A stretch of 64,000 nt of DNA, taken from NCBI GenBank assembly GCA_026636295.1, contig CP089453.1:62001-126000 (forward strand). The letters run 5' to 3'. Made by a program: the position numbers and the translations under genes. The stretch is from Medakamo hakoo (Eukaryota > Chlorophyta > Trebouxiophyceae > Coccomyxaceae). Position 1 is the first letter of the stretch; the number at the start of each line of letters is the position of its first letter. Shown piece after piece: positions 1 through 9,800 of this stretch. Below the pieces are notes generated by a model, which was not told where the DNA came from, did no database searches, and worked only from the letters and a program-made list of their open reading frames with translations.

Positions 1-368
1 CCGCGGCGCTCAACGTCATGCCGCAAGCCAAACTCGTTGCCCCGACGAAGAAAATGGTCATGCCCGTGAAAGAGCTGTACCAACCCGTCAAGGGCGAGGT
101 GTACGCTCCTGTGGGCGTGGACCTGACCCCGGGTGGAGGTCACGGCGGCAGCATGGACGGCATGGCTGGGATGGACGGCATGGCTGGGATGACGGCCGAA
201 GAGCACGCGGCGCACATGGCGGGCGGGGGCGGGGGCGGCGGAGGAGCGAGCGCGCCGGCCACCACGGACGCGCCGCCGTCGACCGCTGCCGCGGGGGCGG
301 TCACCATGCCGGGCATGGAGGGCATGAGCCCGGAAGAGCATGCCCGGTACATGGCGAGCCTGGGGTGA
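1..368 (+). CDS. Met-rich protein, C-terminal part (5' end outside window)
   Basis: This is the 3' end of a reading frame that is already open at base 3 and stops with TGA at 366-368. The visible part is about 120 residues. A 45-residue segment rich in Lys, Val and Pro is followed by a Met-rich tail with a repeated MDGMAG unit, a run of nine Gly, and two copies of an M-T/S-x-E-E-H-A-x-x-M motif, the second close to the C terminus. Tails with Met and His spaced like this bind copper in bacterial copper-handling proteins, so a copper-binding role is an inference. The enzyme or carrier to which it belongs lies outside the window and cannot be named. Whether 1-17 is exon or the 3' end of an intron is not visible; the frame has no stop there. 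Confidence 0.6.
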   Translation, partial: AALNVMPQAKLVAPTKKMVMPVKELYQPVKGEVYAPVGVDLTPGGGHGGSMDGMAGMDGMAGMTAEEHAAHMAGGGGGGGGASAPATTDAPPSTAAAGAVTMPGMEGMSPEEHARYMASLG

Positions 369-962
369 GAATGAGGGGGGGGGGCGGGATGGAAAGAAGA
401 AGAGCAAATATGAAGGTGCGGTGCGGCCGCGTGCTATTTCCACACCATCAATGCAAGAAACGCAAGGTCCGTGGAGTGTGGAGGGAGGCTTTCCAGGCGC
501 CAGTACACACTGCGCGGCCTTCTAGACAGCCTGCTCATGGCTGGAGACCAGGGGGCGAGCACGCCGTGGCCGGCCGCACACAGCTCGTAGGCGCGGACGG
601 AAAGCATGCTTGATGGCTAGGCGCGCGCGACGACGCGCTCGTCGCATGCGCGCCGAGCGGCGAGGTGCCCGTGCGGCGTCCAGCAGTGCCATTCCCTCCG
701 CACAAACGTCTTGTCATGGGCACTGAATCCCTTAGTGTCCATTGCGGTCCCAATGGCGGTCGCTCTCCCCCAGTTACTGCGTCCGCGCTCGCATCAAAAG
801 CCGCCCGCGCGCTTCGCCTCATGGGCCTTTCCTCGACGGCCGCATGCCCGCGCCCTCGCGCCTCCGCCGTCCCTCATCCACCCTCCCGTCCTCTCTCATC
901 CCACTCCTCCAGCACACACTGCCATTCATTCTTTGATTAGGGACAGCAGAGAACAAAAAACC
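369..962. other. Intergenic region, 594 bp
   Basis: I see no convincing coding sequence here. The G+C is lower than in the genes and short frames have no recognisable product. At 627-645 there is a perfect 7-bp stem (GCGACGA / TCGTCGC) with a 5-nt loop, and a GCATGC palindrome lies at 604-609. The last 60 bp are rich in C and T and contain an A6 tract just before the next ATG, as expected for a promoter and 5' UTR. Confidence 0.5.
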
Positions 963-1589
963 ATGCCTTCTTCCTTGTCCTCGTCGCGCCGCGCGCGCCG
1001 CGCCACGGCCACCGCGCTCGCCCTGCTCCTGGCTCCGGCCGCCGTCTTGGGCGCCGCCGTCGAGGCCACCTCCTCTTCCCGCCCGGCCCTGAGCGCGCCG
1101 ACCTCTTCTTCTGTCACGTCTCACCCGGCCCTGCAACCCAGAGCCGCCGCGACCGCGGCCGCCGCGGCCCTGGCCGCGTCTGCGTCCGCTGCGGCAGCGA
1201 CCGACCCGCTCGCGTCCACCAAAGCCTTCCACATTTCCCTGGACGACGCGACCGCGGCTTTAGACAAGGTGGAAGAGGGCGCGACAGCTGTGCTGGAGGC
1301 TAAAAAAGCCGGCATCGACAAGATGGAGGAAGCCGTGCGCCGGCACTTTGACACTAAACGCCGGGTCGCGGAACAACTGTTCGGGGATGCAACCTTTTCG
1401 TCGACGGGCGCCCTGAAGGCGGGGGGTGTGCGTGGCGGTGGCATGGTCAAGACGGGCGCCACGTCCGAGGACGGCGGTGCGAGCAAGGGCCGGCTGACGT
1501 CCGAGGAAGCCCTGGCGGCGGCGGTGCAGGAGGCGGCAGCCAACGCGCGGGGTGCGGTCCAGGGCTTTTTCACGCACGGCGAGCCTTGA
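963..1589 (+). CDS. Secreted alanine-rich protein of unknown function
   Basis: A single exon encodes 208 residues. The ATG at 963 is chosen because a classical signal peptide follows at once: an Arg-rich n-region, a hydrophobic Ala/Leu core at residues 19-30 and a likely cleavage site near Ala-Ala. The frame is open upstream, but that stretch is poor in codon preference. The middle is Ala/Ser-rich. Residues about 90-145 form a predicted amphipathic helix (FHISLDD, then KVEEG, KAGIDKMEEAVRRHFDTKRR). A Gly-rich stretch and a short acidic helix follow. There are no cysteines in the mature part and no known domain. The product is probably secreted or lumenal; function unknown. The downstream neighbour on the same strand is also a secreted protein. 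Confidence 0.7.
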   Translation: MPSSLSSSRRARRATATALALLLAPAAVLGAAVEATSSSRPALSAPTSSSVTSHPALQPRAAATAAAAALAASASAAAATDPLASTKAFHISLDDATAALDKVEEGATAVLEAKKAGIDKMEEAVRRHFDTKRRVAEQLFGDATFSSTGALKAGGVRGGGMVKTGATSEDGGASKGRLTSEEALAAAVQEAAANARGAVQGFFTHGEP

Positions 1590-2105
1590 GGGGGCGGGGG
1601 TTTTGTGGTCGGAGCATCCAACCACGCGGGATGCGCAGAGGAGGGAGGGCCGGGGACCCCTCCCCCCCCATGCGGCGTGTCGCCGCCTGCTCTGGGAGAG
1701 GTTTGGGGGTTTGGGGGGGCGGGGCCAAAAGAGAGAGCGTGAGCGTCGAGTTTTCCTCCGGTCCCTCCTCGTTTTCACAGCGCTGTCTCAGACACAGACA
1801 GTCCGGCTTTGAGCGAGTCGCAGGGAATTTGGGTGTGGAAGCGCGGGCGACGTGTGTAGTAAAAAGTAAAGACGCGCGTTGTGCGAGCTTTTTTTCTGGG
1901 CGTGCTGAGAGGTCGGGTGGAGGTCGGCGGACAGGCGCCTGTCGCACAGTGTTGTTTCGCGCGGTGCGACAAAAAGACGCCGCGCGCCGCGCGTCTCCGA
2001 CCTTATTTTCGCCCACGGGTCCCCTACCCTGAGGCACACCCTGTCCGCACTTTCACTTCGCGCGCGTACGGCCCGTGAAAAAGCCTCCCAGCGGACACCG
2101 CTGCC
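1590..2105. other. Intergenic region, 516 bp
   Basis: Nothing coding is supported. The region holds C- and G-rich stretches near 1660-1730, an A/T-richer patch at 1855-1900 with TGTAG followed by AAAAAG, and a T7 tract near 1890. It probably contains the 3' UTR of the upstream gene and the promoter of the lactone oxidase. Confidence 0.4.
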
Positions 2106-5098
2106 ATGCCGCACCCAACGGCGGCGCTCGCCGCCGCGACCGCATTCGCCCTCCTCCTCGCCCTGGCCTCCCTCGCACATGCCGGCCAGGGCGTCCTCCC
2201 TCCTTCCTACCCGGTCACGCTGGGCAAGATCTGGGACCCGACGTACACCGGTCCAGCCCGTGGAAACGCGAGCAAACAACTCATGAACGAGTGGACATGC
2301 CGCCAGACGCCGGGCTGTGCCTCGCACTACTGCGGCCTGCCGTACGTGCTGTCCAATTCCCAGGGTGAGTGAGGGATTGTGAGTGTGCGTGGAGAGCGAC
2401 AGCGCGTGGAAAGAAAAACGGGCGAGGACGGGCGGCCGCCGCAAACAAAGTCGCCGCCGCGCGCGGCGACGAGCGCTTTTCGCCCTCTCCGAGGCAGTCA
2501 CTCGGCCACGCCCGCGCCCCCTCCATGCCCACGCACCGGCCGCTCAGCCTCTTTTTCACCCGTCCGCCGCACACATCAGGTTACTTCCGGTGCGACCCGT
2601 CCAACCGGGTCGGCCGCCCTACGTCGCTGGACCAGCTCCGCTCCCAAATCCTTGCGTTCAGCCGTGTCAAAGCCAACGGCGTCGGCCACTCCTGGGACGG
2701 CGGCCAGTTTTGCGCCGGGGCGGGGCCCTCGAGCCTGGGCGTCGTGCTGACCGAATTCCCAGAGGTCCTGAAGCTGTACACGACGCCTCCCAAACAGTAC
2801 AAACTGACCGGGTGCGACCCGGCCACCGCACGGCCGTTTGGCGGGGAGGACGGCCAGAGCCCCATCATCGTCGACCTGGCGTCCCGCACGGTCAAAGTCC
2901 ACGCGGGCGTGGGCACGCGCATGCTGCTGGACTACATCGCGGCCTGTCCGACCAAGCTCCAAGGCATTGAAGGCGTGCCGGACGGGTGGACGCTGCCGGC
3001 CTACCCCTGGTGCGCCGTTTTGCTTGGTTGACGGGGGGGGGGGGGGAGGGGGGTGCACGCCCACGCCGCCGCCCACCCCTCCCCTCCACTCTCTCTCTCT
3101 CTCATGAACCAATGGCCGGCCCCCCCTGTCCCCCCGTCACCCTCCCCGCAGGTACATCGACCAGACCATCGGCGGCGCCGTCGCCACCGCCACGCACGGC
3201 TCCTCCTTCACCTACGGCAGCCTGTCCAACCAGGTCGTCGCCCTCCAACTCATGACGGCCGACGGCGAGATTTTGGACCTGTCCGCGGCCGACCCGGACG
3301 GCGGCCACCTGTTCCGCGCCGCCCGCGCGTCCGTCGGCCGCCTGGGCGTCCTGACGTCCCTGACCTTCAACATCGTGCCTCAAGTCCCCGTCGAACGCAT
3401 GAAACGCCGCATGACGCTCGAACAGATGGCGGCGGAAGTGACGGCGGTGCAGGAGGCTTACAATGCTGTCGTTACGGCGGGCGGCACACCCGCGGAAATC
3501 GCGGCCGCCCTCGCCCCACTCGACAACACCCAGTTCTTCTTCTTTGCCAAGACAAACGAAGCCTGGCGCTTTGATTTCAGGACCCTCAACAAAACGGACG
3601 ACGCCAAAGCCCAGACCGCCGTGGACGTGGCGGCCGAAGCGAAGCGGGCGGTCGAAGAACAGGGCGCGTTTCTGTTGGGCGCGGTGTCGGCCCTCCTGTC
3701 CAAGGCCGGCACAGACGGCAAAGCTCTGTTCGCCGCCATGGCGGGCAGGCTGGACGGCAAGGCCCGCACCGACCCGGACGTCGACAAGAAAGCGGGGCTG
3801 GTGCCGTCCAAACCGCTGGACTTGGAAAAGCTGGAAGCACACAAGGGCGTCCCAGACGCCAAGGTCGCGGCGCAAACCTACGCGGTGGGCGTGAAAATCG
3901 ACGCCGCCACGCGCTTGCAGAACGCGACGTTGGCTGAAGAGGGCGTGTACGCCCAGTACGACAAGTCCGTCGCCCTGCCGCCCAAGTGAGTCGATTTTTT
4001 TGTCGCGTGTGTCTTTTTTTTCCAAGGCACGGCGGTGGGGTGGTTGAACCCCCCTACACCACGCCAGCAGCACTTTTCACACACTCACGCCACTCCACCG
4101 CCCGACCTACCCCCCCCCCCTCCTTCCCCCAACCAACCAACCAACCAACCAACCAAAACCACGACGCACGCCCCAGCGCGTACTGGGTGGCCGACCTGTT
4201 CAACTCCACGTTCGACGCAGTCATGCGCAGCGTGCAGGGCGCCAACCTTGTGCCCGGCGCCTGGGGGTCGCGCAAGGCGTTCCCCAGCCAGGCGTGCCCG
4301 CAGTCGGTGGTGCTGGCGGACTCGAATGCGTACGACCAGGTGCGTTGAGGGAGGGGGGGCGGACGGGGTTGTGTTGTGGAGGGGGAAGCGGGAAAGCCAC
4401 CAGGCGGAGCGCCCCGAGCGGCGTGTGCCGTGTGCCTCTCATGACGCCGCCGCCGCCGCCACCACTCCCAACCGACCCACCCACGCATCACCCCACACGC
4501 GCCACACACCACAAAAACACAGTACGAGGCCGCCATCCCCTTTTCCAAAGCCGGCACGTGCCTGGCCGCGCTGGCAGACCTGTTGAACGGGCCCGCCCTC
4601 GCGCGGCTGGGCTTCCGCACAACGCCCCTCGTCCGCTTTGTCGGCGGCGACGACGCGTACATTTCCATGACGCATGGCGGGCCCCGCATGTTCATCAACT
4701 TGGAAGACCACCTGTCCTACGACACGGGCCCGCACGACGGGTCGGGGTCCGACAGCGCCGCCGCCCAAAACCCGGGCTTCTGGGCGGTCATGGAACTGCT
4801 GGTCCACGGCCCGGCGTGCGGCGGCCGCCTGCACTGGGGCAAGGCGGGCTGGCCGACGCTGCTGCCGGACTGGGACCCGGTCGACGCCGTGACGGGCTAC
4901 CCGGACACGTGGTGCGACTTTGGGTGCGCGGTCGCGGCCCTGGACCCGGGCGGCAAGTTCCGCACCTCCTCGCCCGTGTGGCGGTGGAACTTTGAGGTGG
5001 GCGGGTCCCCGGCGAGCGCGGCCCAGTGCTGTGGGCCGTCCGGGTTCAATGCGACCGCGTGTGCGTGTGCGCCGCCCCCGCCGCCGCCGCCGCCGTGA
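2106..5098 (+). CDS. Secreted FAD-dependent sugar-1,4-lactone oxidase (GULO/ALO-like)
   Basis: Five exons join in frame: 2106-2364, 2580-3009, 3152-3985, 4177-4339 and 4523-5098, giving 753 residues. All introns are GT-AG. The product is expected to oxidise an aldono-1,4-lactone with O2, as in ascorbate or erythroascorbate synthesis. A signal peptide (residues 1-26) predicts a secreted or ER-lumenal enzyme. The VAO/PCMH FAD fold follows: GVGHSWDG with His123 at the position used for covalent FAD in animal and fungal enzymes (plant mitochondrial GLDH lacks that His), then TIGGAVATATHGSS. The ALO C-terminal domain carries the HWGK signature near residue 666. The tail ends in Pro repeats. Intron 3 contains seven CCAA repeats. 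Substrate is not decidable from sequence: gulono-, galactono- and arabinono-lactone are all possible. Its stop is 63 bp from that of the convergent LENG1-like gene. Confidence 0.82.
4129..4156 (+). repeat. (CCAA)7 microsatellite in intron 3 of the lactone oxidase
   Basis: Seven perfect CCAA units lie 20 bp upstream of the acceptor at 4176. They are part of the pyrimidine/adenine-rich 3' end of the intron, and no function is implied. Confidence 0.9.
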
Positions 5099-5161
5099 TG
5101 GGTGTGATTGATGGGTGTGTAAAAAGGATCTAAACCTGCCGCCACAAAAAAAAGAGACGCT

Positions 5162-5818
5162 TCACCGCCCTCTGACCTTGGCCGCCCTCTCCGCCTCGGC
5201 CGCTTCGCGCGCATCTCTCTCCGCCGCTAACGCTGCAAACGAAGGCGGCGACGCCGACCGCCGCCGTTTTTTCCTCTTCGCCTCCTTCTCCCTCCTCTTC
5301 TTCTTCTTCTTGCCCGCCTCGTGAGGCGGTGGTGGGAGCGCGGGAGAGGGCTCCGCACCCGCGCCGCCACCCCCCTCCCGCCGTCGCGCGTACCAGGGCT
5401 GAGCGTCATCCCGCTTGGCCCCACCCAGGCGGAAGCGGTCGTCGAGCGGTGGGGGTGGACCGGCGGCGGCCTTTCCAGCGCGGCCGTGACCACCCGGCCG
5501 CCCAGGCGGCGGCGGCGGGGCAACCACGCCGCCGCCGCCCCTCTCCGCCGCGGGCATCAGCGCCGCCGCAGCAGCCAGAGCCGCTTCATCCGGGTCGACA
5601 CCGCTGCCTTCTTCCACCGCGCCCAACCCTCTCGCCGCTGCCCGGCGGAGCAGGGCGGCCCGCCGCGCGTCGGCGTCGGCCGCGGCCGAACGGGTGGCCG
5701 CGTCCGCTGCCGCCGCCACCGCCGCGGCTTCATCCGCTTCCACGCGGTCCCGGTTGGCACGGTTGTACACGTGCCAGCTCTTTTCAGGGAGGATATTCAG
5801 GCCGCCGTGGCCGCCCAT
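5162..5818 (-). CDS. LENG1 / CIR N-terminal domain protein (CWC25-like splicing-associated)
   Basis: A single exon encodes 218 residues. The N terminus, GGHGGLNILPEKSWHVYNRANRDRVEADEA, is summarised by the NILPxKSWHVxNxxNxxRVxxDE signature of the CIR_N domain. That domain is found in leukocyte receptor cluster member 1 (LENG1) and CWC25-type spliceosome factors. The ATG at 5818 is preferred over an upstream in-frame start because family members begin with MGGHGG. The helical Ala/Arg-rich middle contains LLRRAAARGLG. The C terminus is highly basic (a KKKKKRREKEAKRKKRRR nuclear-localisation stretch) and ends in a charged helix. A nuclear role in pre-mRNA splicing is inferred from the family. 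It is divergent from the gene starting at 5951, with a 132-bp shared upstream region. Confidence 0.8.
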   Translation of the reverse strand: MGGHGGLNILPEKSWHVYNRANRDRVEADEAAAVAAAADAATRSAAADADARRAALLRRAAARGLGAVEEGSGVDPDEAALAAAAALMPAAERGGGGVVAPPPPPGRPGGHGRAGKAAAGPPPPLDDRFRLGGAKRDDAQPWYARRREGGGGAGAEPSPALPPPPHEAGKKKKKRREKEAKRKKRRRSASPPSFAALAAERDAREAAEAERAAKVRGR

Positions 5819-5950
5819 TTGTCTTTGCGAAAACAAAAACAAAAGAGATTGTGAAAAAAAAAACCCGCTCGCCGCCTCTCATTCCGACGTCGGCCCCCAC
5901 GCGCGCGCGGCAGCAGCTTCTCCTTTCGTCCGTCGCCCGCCCACGTCGCC

Positions 5951-6758
5951 ATGCTGTCTCGCTCCTCCCTCGCAGCCGGCCTGGCGGCTCTCCTGGTTGC
6001 AGGTGAGCCTGACGCGTGCGAGAGGAGGAGCCGGAAAGCCTCGCACGCCCTCGCCCCAGCCGCACGCAAACCCTGTGCTTTGCGCGCGCTCGCATGCCTC
6101 TCGCCCCAACCTCGGCCGGGCCAAAGCACTCAAGCCCCCAACACACCAACCCCAACCAGTCGCCGCCTCGGGCGCCTTCCCCCTCCCGCCCCTGCCCGGC
6201 ATGTTCCCGGCCTCGGCCGGCGTGGACGACGCGTCGTCGGCGACGACGATCGCGTCCGCAGCGTCCAAGCCGCCCGCGCAAATGACTCAGGCGGAATTCA
6301 TCGCGGCCGCCAACGCGCCGCGCGGGTCCAAGACGGCGGCGGGCGTGGTGGGCGACGCGAGCAGCGGCTTCCAGTGGGACGACGTCCTGAAGGCCGGCCG
6401 GGAGGGCAAGCTGGACCTGGACACGAATGGCGACCTCGCCGGGTCTCCCGCCGGCGCGCCCGCGGTGGCCGTGGGTGGTGGTGGTGGCGGCGAGGCCGCG
6501 GCCGCCGCGGCCGCCGCGGCTGCTCCCGCTCCTGCGTCCGCCGCTGTTCCTCAAGCCCGCCACACGCCCCCCTCCCAGCTGCCCGTCGCGTCCCCCTCCG
6601 CCGACGCCGCCGCGAAATCGGCAGCCGCCTGGGCGGAAGTCATGGCGGCCGGGCGGGCGGGGACGCTCGACCCAGACACGACAGGCGTGAAAGCCGGGAA
6701 GCAGCAGCAGAAGGCTGGCGGCGCAGCGACGGGGGCGCCCGCGCCTGCGGCACCGTGA
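5951..6758 (+). CDS. Secreted protein with a duplicated DxDTxG motif, unknown function
   Basis: Two exons, 5951-6002 and 6160-6758, give 216 residues. The split codon reads Val across a GT-AG intron. Exon 1 and the first codons of exon 2 encode a signal peptide (MLSRSSLAAGLAALLVA). The mature protein has two copies of a roughly 20-residue unit, at about 6374-6442 and 6629-6697, that share W-x-x-V-x-x-A-G-R-x-G-x-L-D-x-D-T-x-G. The first copy contains LDLDTNGDL, which resembles a calcium-binding loop of the EF-hand or dockerin type. The spacer is poly-Gly/Ala/Pro. I do not recognise the family. A secreted or cell-surface calcium-responsive protein is only a guess. The gene converges on Aquarius, with 140 bp between stops. 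Confidence 0.72.
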
Positions 6759-6898
6759 GCGCGTGCGTACGATGGTTGGCGTCGTTGAAAGAAAAAAAGG
6801 GCGTTTCATTTTTCCGTTTCCGCCCCCACCGCCACTCCCCTTGTCCATCCCCCATGCCCAATTCTCCATTCACCCCCACCCTCGCTCATTTTTTTGAT

Positions 6899-9800
6899 TC
6901 ATGCTGCCTCCATGGCCGCCGGCGCTCCACCATTCGCGCCGCCGCCGCCACCACCACCCGTCGCCGCCGCCGCCGCCGCAGCCCACGCGCCACGCGCCGC
7001 CTCCTCCCACTGCGCCGACAGGCCGCTGACCACCTGCGCGAATTCCGCGGGGCCGGCCGGGTCGACGCGCCGCGCGTCGCCGTCCAACGTCTCGCCCGCG
7101 CGCCGGCTGACCCGGCCCCACTCCTCGGCCGGGACCAGGCAGGGCGCGGCCGTGGGGCGGGACAGCAGCGCGCCCATGGCGGGCGCCAGCTCGTAGCACT
7201 GGGCGAAGAGCGCCGCGCGGCCAAACACGTACAGCCCCAGCCTCGCCCGCGACAGCGCGACCACCAGGCGCCGCACGTCCCGGACGTGGCCGACGGCCCG
7301 CGTGCGGACGAGGGACAGCAGGACGACGTCGGCCTGGCGCCCCTGGAACTTGTCGACGGTGGAGACGGCGCCCGGCCGGCCGAACGCCGGGTGGCCCGCG
7401 CACCGGGCTTCCACCACGTCCGCCAGCAGGTCGCGCTGGCCGTTGTACGTCGTCAGCAGGGCGATGCGGGCCGCCGGCCACCCGCGCAGGCGCAGGTACT
7501 GGTACAGCGACACCACCAGTTCCGCCTCCCCCAGGTTTTGGTAGTAGTGCGGCGACGGCGTGGCCTCGCCGACGCCGTTGTAGTCTGGCACGTCGACAAA
7601 CTGGAAGTCGTACGCCATGCCCGCCGTCGCGAGCGCGTACTCGGGCGCGGCGGCGCCGGACGCCGGGTCGACGCGCGGCAAGTCGGCCAGGCCGGTCGGG
7701 GACGCGTCGTGGGCGGCGCCGGCCGACGCGCCGGGCAGCGCGGACAGGAGGGCGGGGGGTGGGGTGAGTGGCGGGGCGGGCCGCCCCCGCCCGTCCCCGC
7801 CCTCCTCCCGCCCGCCGCGCGACGACGCCTTCACGCCGCCGTACCGCCAGTTGTACAGGGCGGCGATGCCGGGGCGGGCCCGGCCTTGGGCATCCAACGT
7901 GATGGCCGGCGTGCCCAGGCGGACCAGGCGGGTGAAGAGGGGCTGGTCCAGGCGGCAGTAGCGGGCCAGCGCGCCGCACTGCACGACGGGCGGCAGTTGG
8001 TGGTGGTCGCCGATGAGGATGACCCGGGCCAGGCGCGGGGGCGGGGGGGCGGACCCCGCGGCGTCCGCCGCCGCGCCCGCGCCAGCGGCCGCGGCGCCGT
8101 GGCGCTGGAGGACGAGGGGAATGAAAGACTCGACCTCCAAGACTTGCGCGGCTTCCTCCATGACGACGGAATCGTACGCGAAGCCGCCGTCCAGGAAGTC
8201 GCCCCTCTTCAGGGCGGCGTGCGTGACAGTCATGGCCACGACCTTGGCGACGTGCGTCATGAGGTAGTGCGTCCGGTCGGCCGCGCTCCGCAGGATCTCA
8301 AAGGGGCGCAGCTCCTCCACTTCGGCAAACAGGCGGCGCAGGTGGGCAAAGGCGGCCGCCGCGCCCGCCGCGTCGGCTTCGGCGTCGGCTCCTTCGTCGT
8401 CCCCACCACCAAACACCCGCCCAGCAGCAATGGCGTCCGCAAAGTAGGCCGAAAAGGGGAAGGACTCGCGCACGGCGCGGGAGGTCAGGCCGCCGGGGGA
8501 GGACCGCGCAGCCGCCAGGCCGGCCTGGTAGCGCTCCCAGGGCGCGAGCACGTGCAGGAGCCAGAAGTGGGCCGCCGTCTCGCACGTGTACGACGCGGCG
8601 CACGCCGCCGGCTCGCCGTCGCCGGTCGTCGTGGTGGACGCAGCGACCGCGCCACCGCCGGGCGGCGCCACGCCCGCGTGCCGGGCCAGGCGTTCCACCT
8701 CGGCGAGCAGCTCCAGGCGGCGGGCGAGCGCGGCGTTCACGCGCCCAGCCCTCGAATAATCCACGCCGCCGGCGTCCAGCTCCACCTCGCCCGCGCCCAG
8801 GCGCAGCAGGCGGCTGGGCGGCATGCCGCGCTCCACCAGCTTGGCGAACAAGTCGTTCAGGGCGGCGTTGGAGTGGGTGACGAGCAGGGTGCGGGAGGCC
8901 GGGCGGTTGGCGTGGAGCAGGGAGATGGCCTGGACAGCCGTGTCGGTCTTGCCCGTGCCGGGCGGGCCGACGACCAGGGTCAGGCCCGGCTGGACGCCGG
9001 CCGTGATGGCGGCCACCTGGGTGGGCGTGAACCGGACCCTGTTGCGCGGGGCGTCGGCCGGGGGCGGGCAGGGCCCCGGGTGGGCGGGCGCGGCGTGCGG
9101 CGCGGCGACCAGGACGGGCTTGGCCGCCCCACCGCCGCCGCCGCCGGCGCAGCCGTGGCCGGGCGTGCCGTCGCCGTCGCCGTCGCTGGCCGACGCAAAG
9201 GCGGACGCCGGGAAGGTGAGGCGGTAGGGCGGGGGCGGCAGGGGCGCGCCGGCCCGCAGGCGTCCCCCGTCCGCGTCCGTCCACACGAGCTCGTAGCCGG
9301 GGAAGGCTTCCGCCACGTGCGCCGCGTCCAGGAAGGTGTCGGCGTAGTCGACGGTCGTCAAGTGGCCCGACACGCCAGGCACGGGTGGGAGCGCCGTCCA
9401 GGACGCCGCCGCCGGGTCGCCGTAGCCCAGGATGACGTCGGCCAGCCAGGGCGGCAGCGCCGCGGCGGCGGCGCCCGGCCCGGCCCCGCCCCCCGCTTCG
9501 AGCACGAGGTCGCGCACGCACTCCAGCACCGCCTTGAAATTGTTTTCTTTGGCGGGCCGGCGCAGGACGACGTTGAAGGTGGCGTAGACGTCCTCGGGGG
9601 GCGGGCGTCCGTCACCACCACCCGCCGCGGCCGCGGCTTCCATGGCTTCCATGTCGGCCTGGTACTGGGCCGCGTCCAGCGCCAGGCTCAGCGTGCGCGC
9701 CGTGCCGGCCGGGCGGGCGGGCGCGTCCTCGCGCCGCGTCCGCCCACTGAAATCGTTCATCAGCCGGCCCGCCGCGTCCCGGATCTCCACGATTTCCGCG

